Part shown: in pieces, positions 17,714-26,722 of the stretch
Layout of the letters: every line of letters starts with the position of its first letter
How positions within the stretch are numbered: the stretch's first letter is position 1
Assembly (NCBI RefSeq): GCF_017355835.1
Contig: NZ_JAFEWF010000003.1
Coordinates: 328,805 to 392,804 of the forward strand
Source: Desertivirga brevis
GTDB lineage: Bacteria; Bacteroidota; Bacteroidia; Sphingobacteriales; Sphingobacteriaceae
Direction of reading: 5' to 3'
Length of the DNA: 64,000 bases
Notes under the pieces: generated by a model
Told to the model about the DNA's origin: nothing
Seen by the model: only the letters and a program-made list of their open reading frames with translations
Database searches by the model: none
Position numbers and translations under genes: made by a program

Positions 17714-18331
17714 ATGAGGAGCAAACCAATTGTAAAGGAGCCAGTAAATGAGGATGTCAAAGATGAGGCTTTGTTGTGGAAAGATTTTAAACAAGGAGAT
17801 AAGGATGCCTATGCTAGTCTTTATTCAAAGTATTCCTCTTTACTATTTCGTTATGGATGTAAAATTTCTCCTGATAGAGAGGTAGTTAAAGATTGCATGC
17901 ATGATCTGTTTACCGAGTTGTGGAAAAATAAAGCCACTCTTGGTTCTCCAGCATCAGTTAAAAACTATTTGGTAAAATCTTTGCGAAATAAACTTGTCAG
18001 GGAAATTGCCAAGCAGGCTAAATTTGTAAGTGAAGATGGATTACCCGACACCAATCTGGGTATTGTATCCTCTCATGAACTACAGCTTATTTACAGTCAA
18101 GCGAAGTCTGAGCAGGAGCGACAGCTTATTTCGGCTATGCGAAAGCTCACCAATCGGCAAAAAGAGATTATTTTCCTATTGTATTATAATAACCTCAGTC
18201 CTGCAGAAGTTGCTTCTATAATGTCCATTTCGGTCAGAACTATTTACAACACAACATTTTCCGCAATACAGCTTCTTAAAGGCGAATTAACAGCGATTGT
18301 TATTTTAGCCATCTGTAAGGATCTACTCTAA
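17714..18331 (+). CDS. ECF-type RNA polymerase sigma factor
   Basis: About 205 residues. Sigma-70 region 2 is recognisable in LYSKYSSLLFRYGCKISPDREVVKDCMHDLFTELWKNK. Region 4 is KLTNRQKEIIFLLYYNNLSPAEVASIMSISVRTIYNTTFSAIQLLK, a helix-turn-helix for the -35 element. The start may be the ATG at 17714 or the GTG at 17705. Bacteroidota ECF factors of this type often sit with a FecR-like anti-sigma gene and SusC/D; none is present here, so it is an orphan. The 3' end faces the permease gene with two bases between stops. Confidence 0.88.
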   Translation: MRSKPIVKEPVNEDVKDEALLWKDFKQGDKDAYASLYSKYSSLLFRYGCKISPDREVVKDCMHDLFTELWKNKATLGSPASVKNYLVKSLRNKLVREIAKQAKFVSEDGLPDTNLGIVSSHELQLIYSQAKSEQERQLISAMRKLTNRQKEIIFLLYYNNLSPAEVASIMSISVRTIYNTTFSAIQLLKGELTAIVILAICKDLL

Positions 18332-18333
18332 AT

Positions 18334-20055
18334 TTAATCTTTAGATGCATTGAGTTTGCTGTTTCTGAAGCTATAACTAAAATACACTACCAATCCAATG
18401 GCCAGCCATATCAGGAACCTCACCCAATTCGTGTAACCCAATTCCGTCATCAAATAAAAGCAGCTTAGAAGTCCCGCTACCGGGATCAGCGACAATTCTT
18501 TTGTGAATGATAGGAAAGCTAGCGTAATTGCAGTGATAAGGAATAATATGTATGGTAGTTTTTCCCGGAACTCTTCCCAATTACCATAGCTATTGAACAT
18601 TTCGAGTAGCGGCTTATGAAAAACTGCTAATCCGGCAATAAGAACACCAGGAACTACATATTTTGAATTGATATAGGGAATCCTGAAGCGCCCTGGTTGT
18701 ACCTCCTTATCCTCTTCCAGCAGTAATACTCCTCCACATACTAGAACAAAGGCAAATAGTGTTCCTATGCTCGTAAGGTCGGTTACCTCTGTAAGGTTCA
18801 TGAACAGCGCTGGAATTGCTACCACCAAACCAGTTATTATAGTTGAGAAATAGGGGGTTTTGTATTTAGGGTGAATCTTTGAAAATGCTTTAGGTAACAA
18901 CCCGTCTCTGCTCATTGCCATCCAGATCCTTGGCTGTCCCATTTGAAAAATTAGGAGCACACTGGCTGTGGCGATAACAGCACTTACCGAGATAATGTAG
19001 CTGATCTTATTTAAACCAATGCGTTCAAATACGAAAGCAAGGGGGTCTCCTACTTGTAATTCTTTGTAGTTTACCATTCCCGTTAATACCAATGCTATCA
19101 GTATGTAAAGCACGGTACAAATAATCAGGGAGTAGATCATGCCTTTAGGAAGATCCTTCTGCGGGTTTTTGCATTCTTCCGCTGTAGTAGAGATCGCATC
19201 AAAACCGATGTAGGCAAAAAATACCCCTGAAACACTTTTCATTACACCTCCGAATCCATTTGGAAAAAATGGTGTCCAGTTAGCAGGGCTTATATAAAAG
19301 AACCCAAGGATAATAACAAAGATGACAACCGCTATTTTAAGTAAAACCATAGCATTGGTAACTCTTTTGGTTTCCCTTATTCCTATATAAACCAGCCATG
19401 TTATAAGTGCCACAATAATCAATGCGGGTATATCGGCAATTAGCCTTAATCCTCCCAGCTGTGGCGCTGAAAGCCAGGCTGTCGACTGGTCTTTCATTGT
19501 ATCGGTTATCTCAGCCAACTTTCCCTGCAGGGTGAATTGTTGAATTTTTTCATGCCCCCGGTATGCAGAAAGATAATCCATGGTAAGGTAAGAGGGGATA
19601 TGAATATTAAAACCGCGAAGAAGATTTGTAAAATATTCACTCCAGGAAATTGCTACAGCAATATTTCCTATAGCATATTCCATTAGCAGGTCCCATCCAA
19701 TGATCCATGCAATTAACTCGCCAAAAGAGGCATATGCATAAGTATATGCACTTCCCGAAACAGGTATCCTCGATGCGAATTCGGCATAACACATTGCTGA
19801 GAAGCCACAAGTAATAGCAGTAATTATAAAGAGTAAGGTAACACCGGGACCTCCGTTGAATGACGCTTCTCCAATAGTAGAAAAAATACCGGCACCAATC
19901 ACCGCGGCTATTCCCATAAACGTTAGATCCTTTACCCCAAGTACTTTATTTAAATGAGACATGCCCTGCTCTGGATTTTCTCCATCTCCATAGCCGGAAG
20001 AAACGTCAGAAAGTATGGTGTTTAATGGTTTTTTACGGAAATAGTTATTTGACAT
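18334..20055 (-). CDS. APC-family amino acid permease
   Basis: 573 residues with about 12-14 transmembrane segments. The N-terminal core VIGAGIFSTIGEASFNGGPGVTLLFIITA carries the unwound TM1 motif of APC transporters. FASRIPVSGSAYTYAY and FFAYIGFDAISTTAEECKNPQKDLPKGM are the usual consensus blocks of cationic amino acid/YfnA-like permeases. It moves amino acids across the inner membrane, probably with protons. The substrate is not deducible. The two extra C-terminal hydrophobic segments are common in this subgroup. Confidence 0.9.
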   Translation of the reverse strand: MSNNYFRKKPLNTILSDVSSGYGDGENPEQGMSHLNKVLGVKDLTFMGIAAVIGAGIFSTIGEASFNGGPGVTLLFIITAITCGFSAMCYAEFASRIPVSGSAYTYAYASFGELIAWIIGWDLLMEYAIGNIAVAISWSEYFTNLLRGFNIHIPSYLTMDYLSAYRGHEKIQQFTLQGKLAEITDTMKDQSTAWLSAPQLGGLRLIADIPALIIVALITWLVYIGIRETKRVTNAMVLLKIAVVIFVIILGFFYISPANWTPFFPNGFGGVMKSVSGVFFAYIGFDAISTTAEECKNPQKDLPKGMIYSLIICTVLYILIALVLTGMVNYKELQVGDPLAFVFERIGLNKISYIISVSAVIATASVLLIFQMGQPRIWMAMSRDGLLPKAFSKIHPKYKTPYFSTIITGLVVAIPALFMNLTEVTDLTSIGTLFAFVLVCGGVLLLEEDKEVQPGRFRIPYINSKYVVPGVLIAGLAVFHKPLLEMFNSYGNWEEFREKLPYILFLITAITLAFLSFTKELSLIPVAGLLSCFYLMTELGYTNWVRFLIWLAIGLVVYFSYSFRNSKLNASKD

Positions 20056-20133
20056 GTAAATAGTATGAAGATGTTAACTTAACATAGACCAAACATAGGA
20101 AAAATAGCTTTGCTGCAGAAAAAAGCTCTGAAT

Positions 20134-20859
20134 ATGAAAAAGAGATTCATCCGTTTTTTCTATGAACAGCAGTCATTCTTTTTTGCTTTTGCTACTTTTT
20201 GCATTCTCGGGATAATTTTACAGTTATCATTTAATCAGGAGCAAATATTCCTGTATATAAACCGGCACCACTGCGCTTTTTTTGATCGTTTCTTTCTTTT
20301 TTATACCTGGCTGGGCGATGGACTTTTTGTTGTTTTTATATCCTTACTACTATCCTTCTACAAATTCAGGTACAGTATATTGTCGCTGATGGCCTATCTT
20401 TACAGCTCTCTCATCGCCCAGCTACTGAAATACCAGTTTAGTTTTCCCAGGCCCCTTAAGTATTTTGAAGGTAAGGAAAGTCTACACCTGATCAGCGGCC
20501 TTGATGTACATTCATATAAAAGTTTTCCTTCCGGACACAGTGTATCAGCTCTGGCACTTGCTATTATTTTAGCATATATTTCTCCAAATAAAAGGCTGGG
20601 GGGCCTTATTTTTATTGTTTATTTAATCGCTGCCTTTTCAAGGGTCTACCTGGCAGAGCATTTCTTTATGGATATTTTCGCCGGCGCATTCCTGGGAGTT
20701 GTATTAGCTATTCAAATGATTTTTTGGCTGGAAGGTCGAAAGTGGTATAATTCCAGCCATTTAGACTTTGGATGGAACAAAAGGATTGCCAGGAAGGGCA
20801 TTAAGAAAAGGGATTTTGATATTACACTTATAGAAAGGTCATTATTTGAAAAACGCTAG
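20134..20859 (+). CDS. PAP2-family membrane phosphatase
   Basis: About 241 residues from the ATG at 20134 (an upstream frame exists to 20110). Six hydrophobic segments. All three PAP2 signatures are present: K-x6-RP in KYQFSFPRP, PSGHS near residue 138, and SR-x5-H-x3-D in SRVYLAEHFFMD. It removes phosphate from lipid phosphates such as undecaprenyl pyrophosphate or phosphatidylglycerophosphate. It overlaps the following glycosyltransferase gene by 14 bases, so both probably act on envelope lipids. Confidence 0.9.
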   Translation: MKKRFIRFFYEQQSFFFAFATFCILGIILQLSFNQEQIFLYINRHHCAFFDRFFLFYTWLGDGLFVVFISLLLSFYKFRYSILSLMAYLYSSLIAQLLKYQFSFPRPLKYFEGKESLHLISGLDVHSYKSFPSGHSVSALALAIILAYISPNKRLGGLIFIVYLIAAFSRVYLAEHFFMDIFAGAFLGVVLAIQMIFWLEGRKWYNSSHLDFGWNKRIARKGIKKRDFDITLIERSLFEKR

Positions 20860-22432
20860 CTACACATCCTTACTGGTATTCCTCTTTAGCCTTGCACTTT
20901 TATTATTTAATTTAGGAAAACCAGAAATTTACATTCTTGATGAGGCAAAAAATGCCGAGTGCGCAAGAGAGATGTTTATTTCAGGCGATTATCTGGTACC
21001 AAGATTTAACGGGCAGTTAAGGACAGACAAGCCTCCGCTCCATTATTTTTTCATGACTTTGTCCTATAAGTTATTTGGAGTATCCTCTTTTAGTGCCCGA
21101 TTCTTCTCTGCTGTGTTTGGGGCTTGTACTGTGCTTATTACCTATTTGTTCACCAGAAGGTTTTTGGGTGGGGCAAGAGCATTACTGGCGTCGATCATTT
21201 TAATATCCTCGCTGCATTTTAATTTCCAAATGCGTCTGGCTGTTCCTGATCCCTACCTTATCTTTTTTATTGCAGCGACGATTTTCTGTTTTTATCTCTT
21301 CTACGATACCGGGCAGAGAAACTGGCTTTGGATAATGTACATCTGCCTTGGATTAGGAACACTAACCAAAGGTCCGGTAGCTATTGGTCTTCCCGCTATA
21401 GCGATATTTCTATACTTACTGCTAACCAGGAATATTAACTGGACAATCATTAACAAATACAAGGTATTTCCTGGACTTGCTATTGTTACAGCAATAGCCT
21501 TACCGTGGTTTTTTCTTAATTACGTTAAAACTAATGGTGAGTGGACTCAGGGTTTTTTTCTAAAACACAATCTGGAACGTTTTACGAATACGATGGAGGG
21601 ACATGGTGGCTTTTTTTTACTTCCGGAAATCATGGTCGTGCTTGGAATGATACCATTTGGCGTATTTACGGTCAGGGCATTCATCAAATGCATCAGAGGG
21701 AAAAAGAGAGACGCACTTCTCCTCTCCCTTCTAGTGGTGACGGTTGTGATCGCTTTCTTCTCATTTTCTCGAACAAAATTACCCAATTATACAGCTCCAG
21801 CTTATCCTTTTGCTGCTATTCTTATTGCAAATCTCTTGTTCGGGCTAAAAAAAGCAGACAGAGTGTATAAACCAGAGCTTATCGTTTATACTTTAATTGC
21901 ATTTGCCATTCCTGCAGGTGTGTATATAGCTTTGAGAAATGATCAAAATTATTCCCAGTTTTCATCACTTGCAGTTTATTTTTTGCCCTTGCCTATAGGA
22001 GCAGGGGTTGCCTGGATTGGATATGTTCGGAGTAACAGTCAAATCTCCCTTGCGGCGCTGTCTGTTTCCTTTATCCTTACTAATATATTATTTTTTACGA
22101 TTGCCTATCCGTTTGTGTACAGTTTAAATCCAGTAAATGTGTCTCTTGGTCGCTTAGAAGGCGAGAGAGAAGTAGTGTATTACAAAAAACTTAATCCAGC
22201 TTATATATTTCAGCTGAAAAGAATGATTCCGGGGATAGACTCACCGGAATCATTAAGGAATTATATGGAAGCACACCCTCGTGCGCTGATTGTAAGCAGA
22301 CTTGAGTTTGCAGAAGAAATACAATCTGCAGTTGCCGCAGATACCATATTCCAGAGTAGGGATACTTTTGAAAGCCCTGTTACCGCGATATTTCAAGTTA
22401 AGTCTGGATATGTCCCCGCCTACGTAAAATAA
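20846..22432 (+). CDS. ArnT/PMT-like membrane glycosyltransferase (GT39/GT83 type)
   Basis: 528 residues with about 11-12 transmembrane segments. The first periplasmic loop has the acidic motif ILDEAKNAECAREM, followed by RTDKPPLHYFF, as in ArnT-type enzymes that use polyprenyl-phosphate sugar donors. The only start that keeps the first transmembrane segment is TTG at 20846, inside the end of the PAP2 gene. Likely role: adding a sugar to lipid A or a protein at the outer face of the inner membrane. The pairing with a PAP2 phosphatase recalls lipid A modification loci. The 3' end overlaps the convergent gene by 35 bases. Confidence 0.87.
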   Translation: MKNASYTSLLVFLFSLALLLFNLGKPEIYILDEAKNAECAREMFISGDYLVPRFNGQLRTDKPPLHYFFMTLSYKLFGVSSFSARFFSAVFGACTVLITYLFTRRFLGGARALLASIILISSLHFNFQMRLAVPDPYLIFFIAATIFCFYLFYDTGQRNWLWIMYICLGLGTLTKGPVAIGLPAIAIFLYLLLTRNINWTIINKYKVFPGLAIVTAIALPWFFLNYVKTNGEWTQGFFLKHNLERFTNTMEGHGGFFLLPEIMVVLGMIPFGVFTVRAFIKCIRGKKRDALLLSLLVVTVVIAFFSFSRTKLPNYTAPAYPFAAILIANLLFGLKKADRVYKPELIVYTLIAFAIPAGVYIALRNDQNYSQFSSLAVYFLPLPIGAGVAWIGYVRSNSQISLAALSVSFILTNILFFTIAYPFVYSLNPVNVSLGRLEGEREVVYYKKLNPAYIFQLKRMIPGIDSPESLRNYMEAHPRALIVSRLEFAEEIQSAVAADTIFQSRDTFESPVTAIFQVKSGYVPAYVK

Positions 22433-23063
22433 AATAAGGAGCCAGCAGGACAAGCACTCCCAGTATTATCCATAAAGGCAGGTATTTAATGCTTCCTGGT
22501 GTTCTGCCGGTTGTATTTTCCGGGTTAGTGAACTGCGAGGCAAGATCTGCCTGCGGTGTTATCTTTATGGAGTTGAAAAATGTAGTTAGCTCAGGTGCTG
22601 CGTAAACTCTATGGATATCCCGGTAAAGAAATTGGAACGTATAAGTAGCACTGTTGACATGCATAACTCTTATATTTCTAAATTGCTTACCACTCCCGCT
22701 GTCTACTGCTAAAGTGAGATCTTTCACCATTAGATTACCAAGGGTTGTATCTCTCTCTTCTGAAATTGTGCCCTCTTTGGCCGACGATCTTATCTTCTTT
22801 ACAAAGTCATCGTAGTACTTCTGTAAATGCTTTTCCTTCTCAATATCAGGTGTGCTTTTTGGATTATCAGACAATTTCGTAACTAGTATATTCCCAAATG
22901 AACCCTGTGCATTGATTAGAACTTGACCTTCCGCTTCTTTCCGGGTAAAGCCCTCAGGTAATGAAACCTGTACAGAATCATCAATTTTATAGGGCTTCCA
23001 ATTTTGGGCGTAACCAGTGGCCGTGAGGAACAGTATTATTAATATCAGCTGTATTCTTTTCAT
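22398..23063 (-). CDS. Exported protein of unknown function with C-terminal membrane anchor
   Basis: 221 residues. A signal peptide ends near TGYAQ, then a soluble domain starts WKPYKIDDSVQVSLPEGF. Near the end there is a hydrophobic helix (LPLWIILGVLVLLAPYFIL) followed by RRRG, the usual stop-transfer pattern. The soluble part would lie outside the cytoplasm. The family is not recognised. Its 3' end runs 35 bases into the opposite-strand glycosyltransferase gene, which is unusual and could give antisense effects. Confidence 0.75.
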   Translation of the reverse strand: MKRIQLILIILFLTATGYAQNWKPYKIDDSVQVSLPEGFTRKEAEGQVLINAQGSFGNILVTKLSDNPKSTPDIEKEKHLQKYYDDFVKKIRSSAKEGTISEERDTTLGNLMVKDLTLAVDSGSGKQFRNIRVMHVNSATYTFQFLYRDIHRVYAAPELTTFFNSIKITPQADLASQFTNPENTTGRTPGSIKYLPLWIILGVLVLLAPYFILRRRGHIQT

Positions 23064-23216
23064 AGTAGGAAAATTTAAATACTATTACTGTAAGTAAATA
23101 GCATGCTTGAGTAATCAAGGGTTGTGCCATTTTCCTGCTGACGTGCATAGAAGTTACCTGATATTTCTGTTAAATGGTCTTGTAAGTTTCTCGAATCTAA
23201 AGTTTTATAAATAAAA

Positions 23217-23254
23217 AGGCTTCTTTCAATCGGGGTGCGGATTCAAAGAAGCCT
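23217..23254 (-). terminator. Intrinsic terminator after the M3 peptidase gene
   Basis: AGGCTTCTTT (23217-23226) and AAAGAAGCCT (23245-23254) pair over 10 bp. On the - strand the stem is followed by TTTTTATTTAT. It ends the peptidase transcript 22 bases after the stop codon. Confidence 0.85.
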
Positions 23255-23275
23255 CCAAGTACAACCTTGCACTGA

Positions 23276-24982
23276 TTAGTCTAACTTGTCCAATTCTTTG
23301 TTTACAAACTTTGCCAGCTCGTGAACATACTCTTGTCCGAAATCAAATTTTATTCCTGCTGCCTGATAAATTTCCTTTATTGTTTTGGTATATCCCAGTT
23401 GTAGGGCTGCCAAATAATTTTTTAGCCCCTGTTGAGGATTCTCCTTATAGTTTTTCCAAACAGCTATCGCTCCTAACTGGGCAATGGCATATTCGATATA
23501 ATAAAAAGGTACTTCAAATATATGTAGTTGCTTTTGCCACATATTTTCCAATGCTGCTTCGTAACCCTCCCAATTGGCGAAGTTATTTCCGAAAGGAGCA
23601 AATATTTGTTTCCATGCCTCTTTTCGTTCCGCTGTAGTATGTTTTGGGTTTGTATAAATCCAATGCTGAAACTGATCGACAACAGCAACCCATGGAAGGG
23701 TTTTAAGAACGTCACGCAGCTGATCTTTCTTGGCGCGTTTAAGATCTTCTTCGTTGTCGAAGAATACTTCCCATTTATCCATAGAAATAAGTTCCATACT
23801 CATAGAAGCTAATTCTGCAACTTCGGATGGGAGGTGTTTGAAGTCGTTTAACTCCAGGTCAGAAGTTATGAAAGTGTGAACAGCATGGCCTCCTTCATGC
23901 ACCATAGTGGTAAGATCACGAAAGGTATTGGCAGAGTTCATGAAGATAAACGGTGCACCCGTTTCAGCAAGAGGATAATTGTAACCTCCCGGTGCTTTCC
24001 CTTTCCGGCTTTCTACGTCAAAAAGATTGTTAGCTTTCATAATTTTCAATCTTTCCCCGATGTATGGATCAAGGGCTTCAAAGCAAGCAATCGACTTATC
24101 AATAAGATCCTGACCATTTTGAAATGGCTTCAAAGCTGGTTTTCCTGATATGTCAACGTCCATGTCCCAAGGCCGTAATGTATCAACTCCCAAAGCTTCT
24201 TGTCTTTTCTTTGCTTGTTTGGCTAAGATCGGAACAATCTCCTTTTCGATTGCCGCATGAAATTTATAACAATCTTTGGGAGTATAGTCAAAACGGCCTA
24301 AAGCCTGGAACATGTAATCCCGGAAATTTTCAAAGCCTGCATTAACCGCAACCTGATGACGTAATTGTAGCAGCTCATTAAATAATTCATCCAATTGCTC
24401 TTTGTCTTGAAGTCGGCGTGCTGAAATCGCTTCCCATGCTCGCTGTCTGACAGAGCGATCCGTGTCTTTTAGGAAAACTGAAGCTTGTTCCAAGGTATAT
24501 TCCTTCTCGTCAATAATTACACTCATAGCACCTGTAATGGCTTGATACTTCTGTTGTGTAACTTGTATTTGAGTTAACAAAGGCACGTTTTCTTCACGGA
24601 ATAGCTCCAGGGCTTTTTTTACTGAACGAATGAAAACGAAGTATTTAGTTTTATCAAGTTGCGCTGTATAGGCACAGCTAATAAATTTTTTATTTAATTC
24701 GTTAGCTATTGGTGCTATTTTGGGTTCAATTTCAGTTGCAAAGTATTGAAAGTCTTTGAGATGTTGTTCATTTGCAGTATCGCAAGTCATTTTAATATAG
24801 CGCCATGCAAAATCTTCCTCAAGTACAGCCTCCAGCTCACTGCGATGCTTAAGCCAAACCTCTACATCAGCAACAGAATCCAGGGGCCTGCTCTGAAGTT
24901 CTTCAAACAAGGGTTCGAGGGTTTCCCATTTTATTTCGAGGTTTTCAGGTACAAAAACTCTTGGTTTTTTTTCAATGATCAT
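23276..24982 (-). CDS. M3-family oligoendopeptidase F-like metallopeptidase
   Basis: 568 residues, standard length. The zinc motif HEGGH (His362, Glu363, His366) lies in DLTTMVHEGGHAVHTF, and the third zinc ligand Glu is probably in LPSEVAELASMSMEL about 25 residues later. The preceding GKAPGGYNYPLAETGAPFIFMN is a conserved M3 strand. It has no signal peptide, so it cleaves short peptides in the cytoplasm. Single-gene unit with its own terminator. Confidence 0.93.
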   Translation of the reverse strand: MIIEKKPRVFVPENLEIKWETLEPLFEELQSRPLDSVADVEVWLKHRSELEAVLEEDFAWRYIKMTCDTANEQHLKDFQYFATEIEPKIAPIANELNKKFISCAYTAQLDKTKYFVFIRSVKKALELFREENVPLLTQIQVTQQKYQAITGAMSVIIDEKEYTLEQASVFLKDTDRSVRQRAWEAISARRLQDKEQLDELFNELLQLRHQVAVNAGFENFRDYMFQALGRFDYTPKDCYKFHAAIEKEIVPILAKQAKKRQEALGVDTLRPWDMDVDISGKPALKPFQNGQDLIDKSIACFEALDPYIGERLKIMKANNLFDVESRKGKAPGGYNYPLAETGAPFIFMNSANTFRDLTTMVHEGGHAVHTFITSDLELNDFKHLPSEVAELASMSMELISMDKWEVFFDNEEDLKRAKKDQLRDVLKTLPWVAVVDQFQHWIYTNPKHTTAERKEAWKQIFAPFGNNFANWEGYEAALENMWQKQLHIFEVPFYYIEYAIAQLGAIAVWKNYKENPQQGLKNYLAALQLGYTKTIKEIYQAAGIKFDFGQEYVHELAKFVNKELDKLD

Positions 24983-25036
24983 GATGATTCAAAATTTAGA
25001 CTCACGAAGTTAAACCAAAAAAAGCTCATCTTGTTG

Positions 25037-25972
25037 TCAATCTCTTTCCGCTTTGTAATAAGTTGAAAAAAGGTGCTCAATGCCTTCCTTGTAGGTGGTT
25101 GGGTGGAATGAGAAGTGGTTTTCGAATTTAGATGAGTCGAAATGGTAGTTGTGCTGATACTGGTAATACATCTCCACAGTGCCTTCTATCGCTTTATTGA
25201 AAAGGCCGAGGGCCCTTAACATAAGTTTGTTCACTTTCATGTAAGAAGGTTTTACCTTAAAAATACCAGCAGCGGTATTTATAAACTCTTTTCCTGTTAT
25301 TGCTCTTGCTGTAGGTAAATGCCAGATCTGATTGTCACTTGTTGATTCCTGTCCTAGTAGAAACATCGCCTTTCCTGCATCCGGAACATAAGTAAAGGAG
25401 TGTAGCGTTTCCGGGTTTCCTAACCACATTGCCTTCTCCTTTTTAGAATATTTATCAAGTACCATCATATCGAAGAAACTATTCATTGTATCAGTAGCAC
25501 CATAAAAATCGGCTGACCTCGCGATGCTTGCCAGTAAATGCCCTGCTTTTACTTCCTCCATGAGTCTGGTAGCTATTTTGGCTCTTACTTCGCCTTTTTC
25601 ACTACATGGATTGTAGGGAGTACTTTCAAGCATCGGTCCATCTACTTTTCCGTACATATAGACATTGTCGAAAAAAATAAGCCGGGCTTGGGCGGCTTTG
25701 CTTGCCGTAATAACGTTTTGCATTACCACGGGCCATTGCTCTCTCCATATCCTTTTGTCGTATACCAACCCTGCACATAAATAAATAACCTCTGATCCTT
25801 TGGTTGCATTAAGAACATCCTTCTCATTCAATAGGTCTGTCCTGATCCAGGTTTCGCTCGGACGTGTCTTAATTTCTCTTCTTGATGCAAGATTTGCTTT
25901 AATTCCTGATTGTGCCAGCTCCTTTGCCAGAGCCTTGCTTATTGGGCCACCAGCTCCTAAAATAGTATGCAT
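25037..25972 (-). CDS. NAD(P)-dependent epimerase/reductase (extended SDR, Rossmann fold)
   Basis: 311 residues. The N-terminal HTILGAGGPISKALAKELAQ is a glycine-rich dinucleotide-binding loop. The catalytic Tyr is probably in FFDNVYMYGKVDG, a YxxxK-like arrangement (YMYGK). The substrate cannot be told; NmrA-like or nucleoside-sugar epimerase-like proteins are alternatives. It lies downstream of the Crp-type regulator on the same strand with an 81-bp gap, so it could be a target of that regulator. Confidence 0.82.
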   Translation of the reverse strand: MHTILGAGGPISKALAKELAQSGIKANLASRREIKTRPSETWIRTDLLNEKDVLNATKGSEVIYLCAGLVYDKRIWREQWPVVMQNVITASKAAQARLIFFDNVYMYGKVDGPMLESTPYNPCSEKGEVRAKIATRLMEEVKAGHLLASIARSADFYGATDTMNSFFDMMVLDKYSKKEKAMWLGNPETLHSFTYVPDAGKAMFLLGQESTSDNQIWHLPTARAITGKEFINTAAGIFKVKPSYMKVNKLMLRALGLFNKAIEGTVEMYYQYQHNYHFDSSKFENHFSFHPTTYKEGIEHLFSTYYKAERD

Positions 25973-26053
25973 TGCTTTGTGTTCTAGTTCGATACAAAGC
26001 TAGTGTGACTAAAGGATGCGAAACGTTAACAAAAGATAATAAAACTGGTAGCT

Positions 26054-26686
26054 TTAATTGAAGGCTACTTTGAGCTCCTTATGGGGGTTCGAAACTCGTT
26101 TACGTATCCGTGAAAGCGATACCGCAGTTATACCAAGGTAATTAGCAATATAATGCTGAGGAATCCGTGTTAGTATCCTGCTGCCACTTTCAAGCAGATT
26201 CAGGTATCTTTCTTCGGGGCTTTCAATAATAAAGGCAGTTAGCCGATCATCATAACAACAAAAAAGCGTTTCTGCTACTATACGTCCAAATCGCTCCATC
26301 TTCAAATTTATTTGCTCGTTGTTCAGCAGTTTCTCAAGTGATTTTTTATTGAAAATGATCACTTGAGTGTTTTCAATGGCTTCGATATAAATTGCAGAAG
26401 GTTTTTGAGTTAAAAAACTTTTATAAGCACTTACCATTTCGTTTTCCATGCTGAAATAATTAGTGATCTCTTCTCCGTCTTTAACATGATAGTATCTTAC
26501 TGCACCTCGTAAAATAAAGGCCACCTCATTGCATACTTTTCCAGCTTCCAACAGAAAGTCTTTCTTTTTTATTTTCCTAAGTTGCAATTCTTCGCTGAAA
26601 ATCTCCCATTGTTCATCTGTGTAAACGACAAATTGTTCAAGGTACTTTCTATAAACTAGTAGCTGAAGCTGACTTGGTCTTTGCAT
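26054..26686 (-). CDS. Crp/Fnr-family transcriptional regulator
   Basis: 210 residues. An N-terminal cyclic-nucleotide-binding-like beta barrel (about 30-125) has KKDFLLEAGKVCNEVAFILRGAVRYYH. A C-terminal helix-turn-helix reads IPQHYIANYLGITAVSLSRIRKR. No cysteine cluster for an iron-sulfur centre is seen, so it is not a canonical FNR. The effector is unknown. Genes on both sides run the same way (ubiA upstream, epimerase downstream). Confidence 0.88.
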   Translation of the reverse strand: MQRPSQLQLLVYRKYLEQFVVYTDEQWEIFSEELQLRKIKKKDFLLEAGKVCNEVAFILRGAVRYYHVKDGEEITNYFSMENEMVSAYKSFLTQKPSAIYIEAIENTQVIIFNKKSLEKLLNNEQINLKMERFGRIVAETLFCCYDDRLTAFIIESPEERYLNLLESGSRILTRIPQHYIANYLGITAVSLSRIRKRVSNPHKELKVAFN

Positions 26687-26722
26687 AAGAAGAAGATTAA
26701 TTACTCTAAGTTAAAAAAGATC

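Noticed and set aside
17539..17760. 73-residue hydrophobic frame on the - strand
   Set aside because: It starts inside the sigma-factor gene on the opposite strand and has no promoter or ribosome site; hydrophobicity follows from AT-richness.
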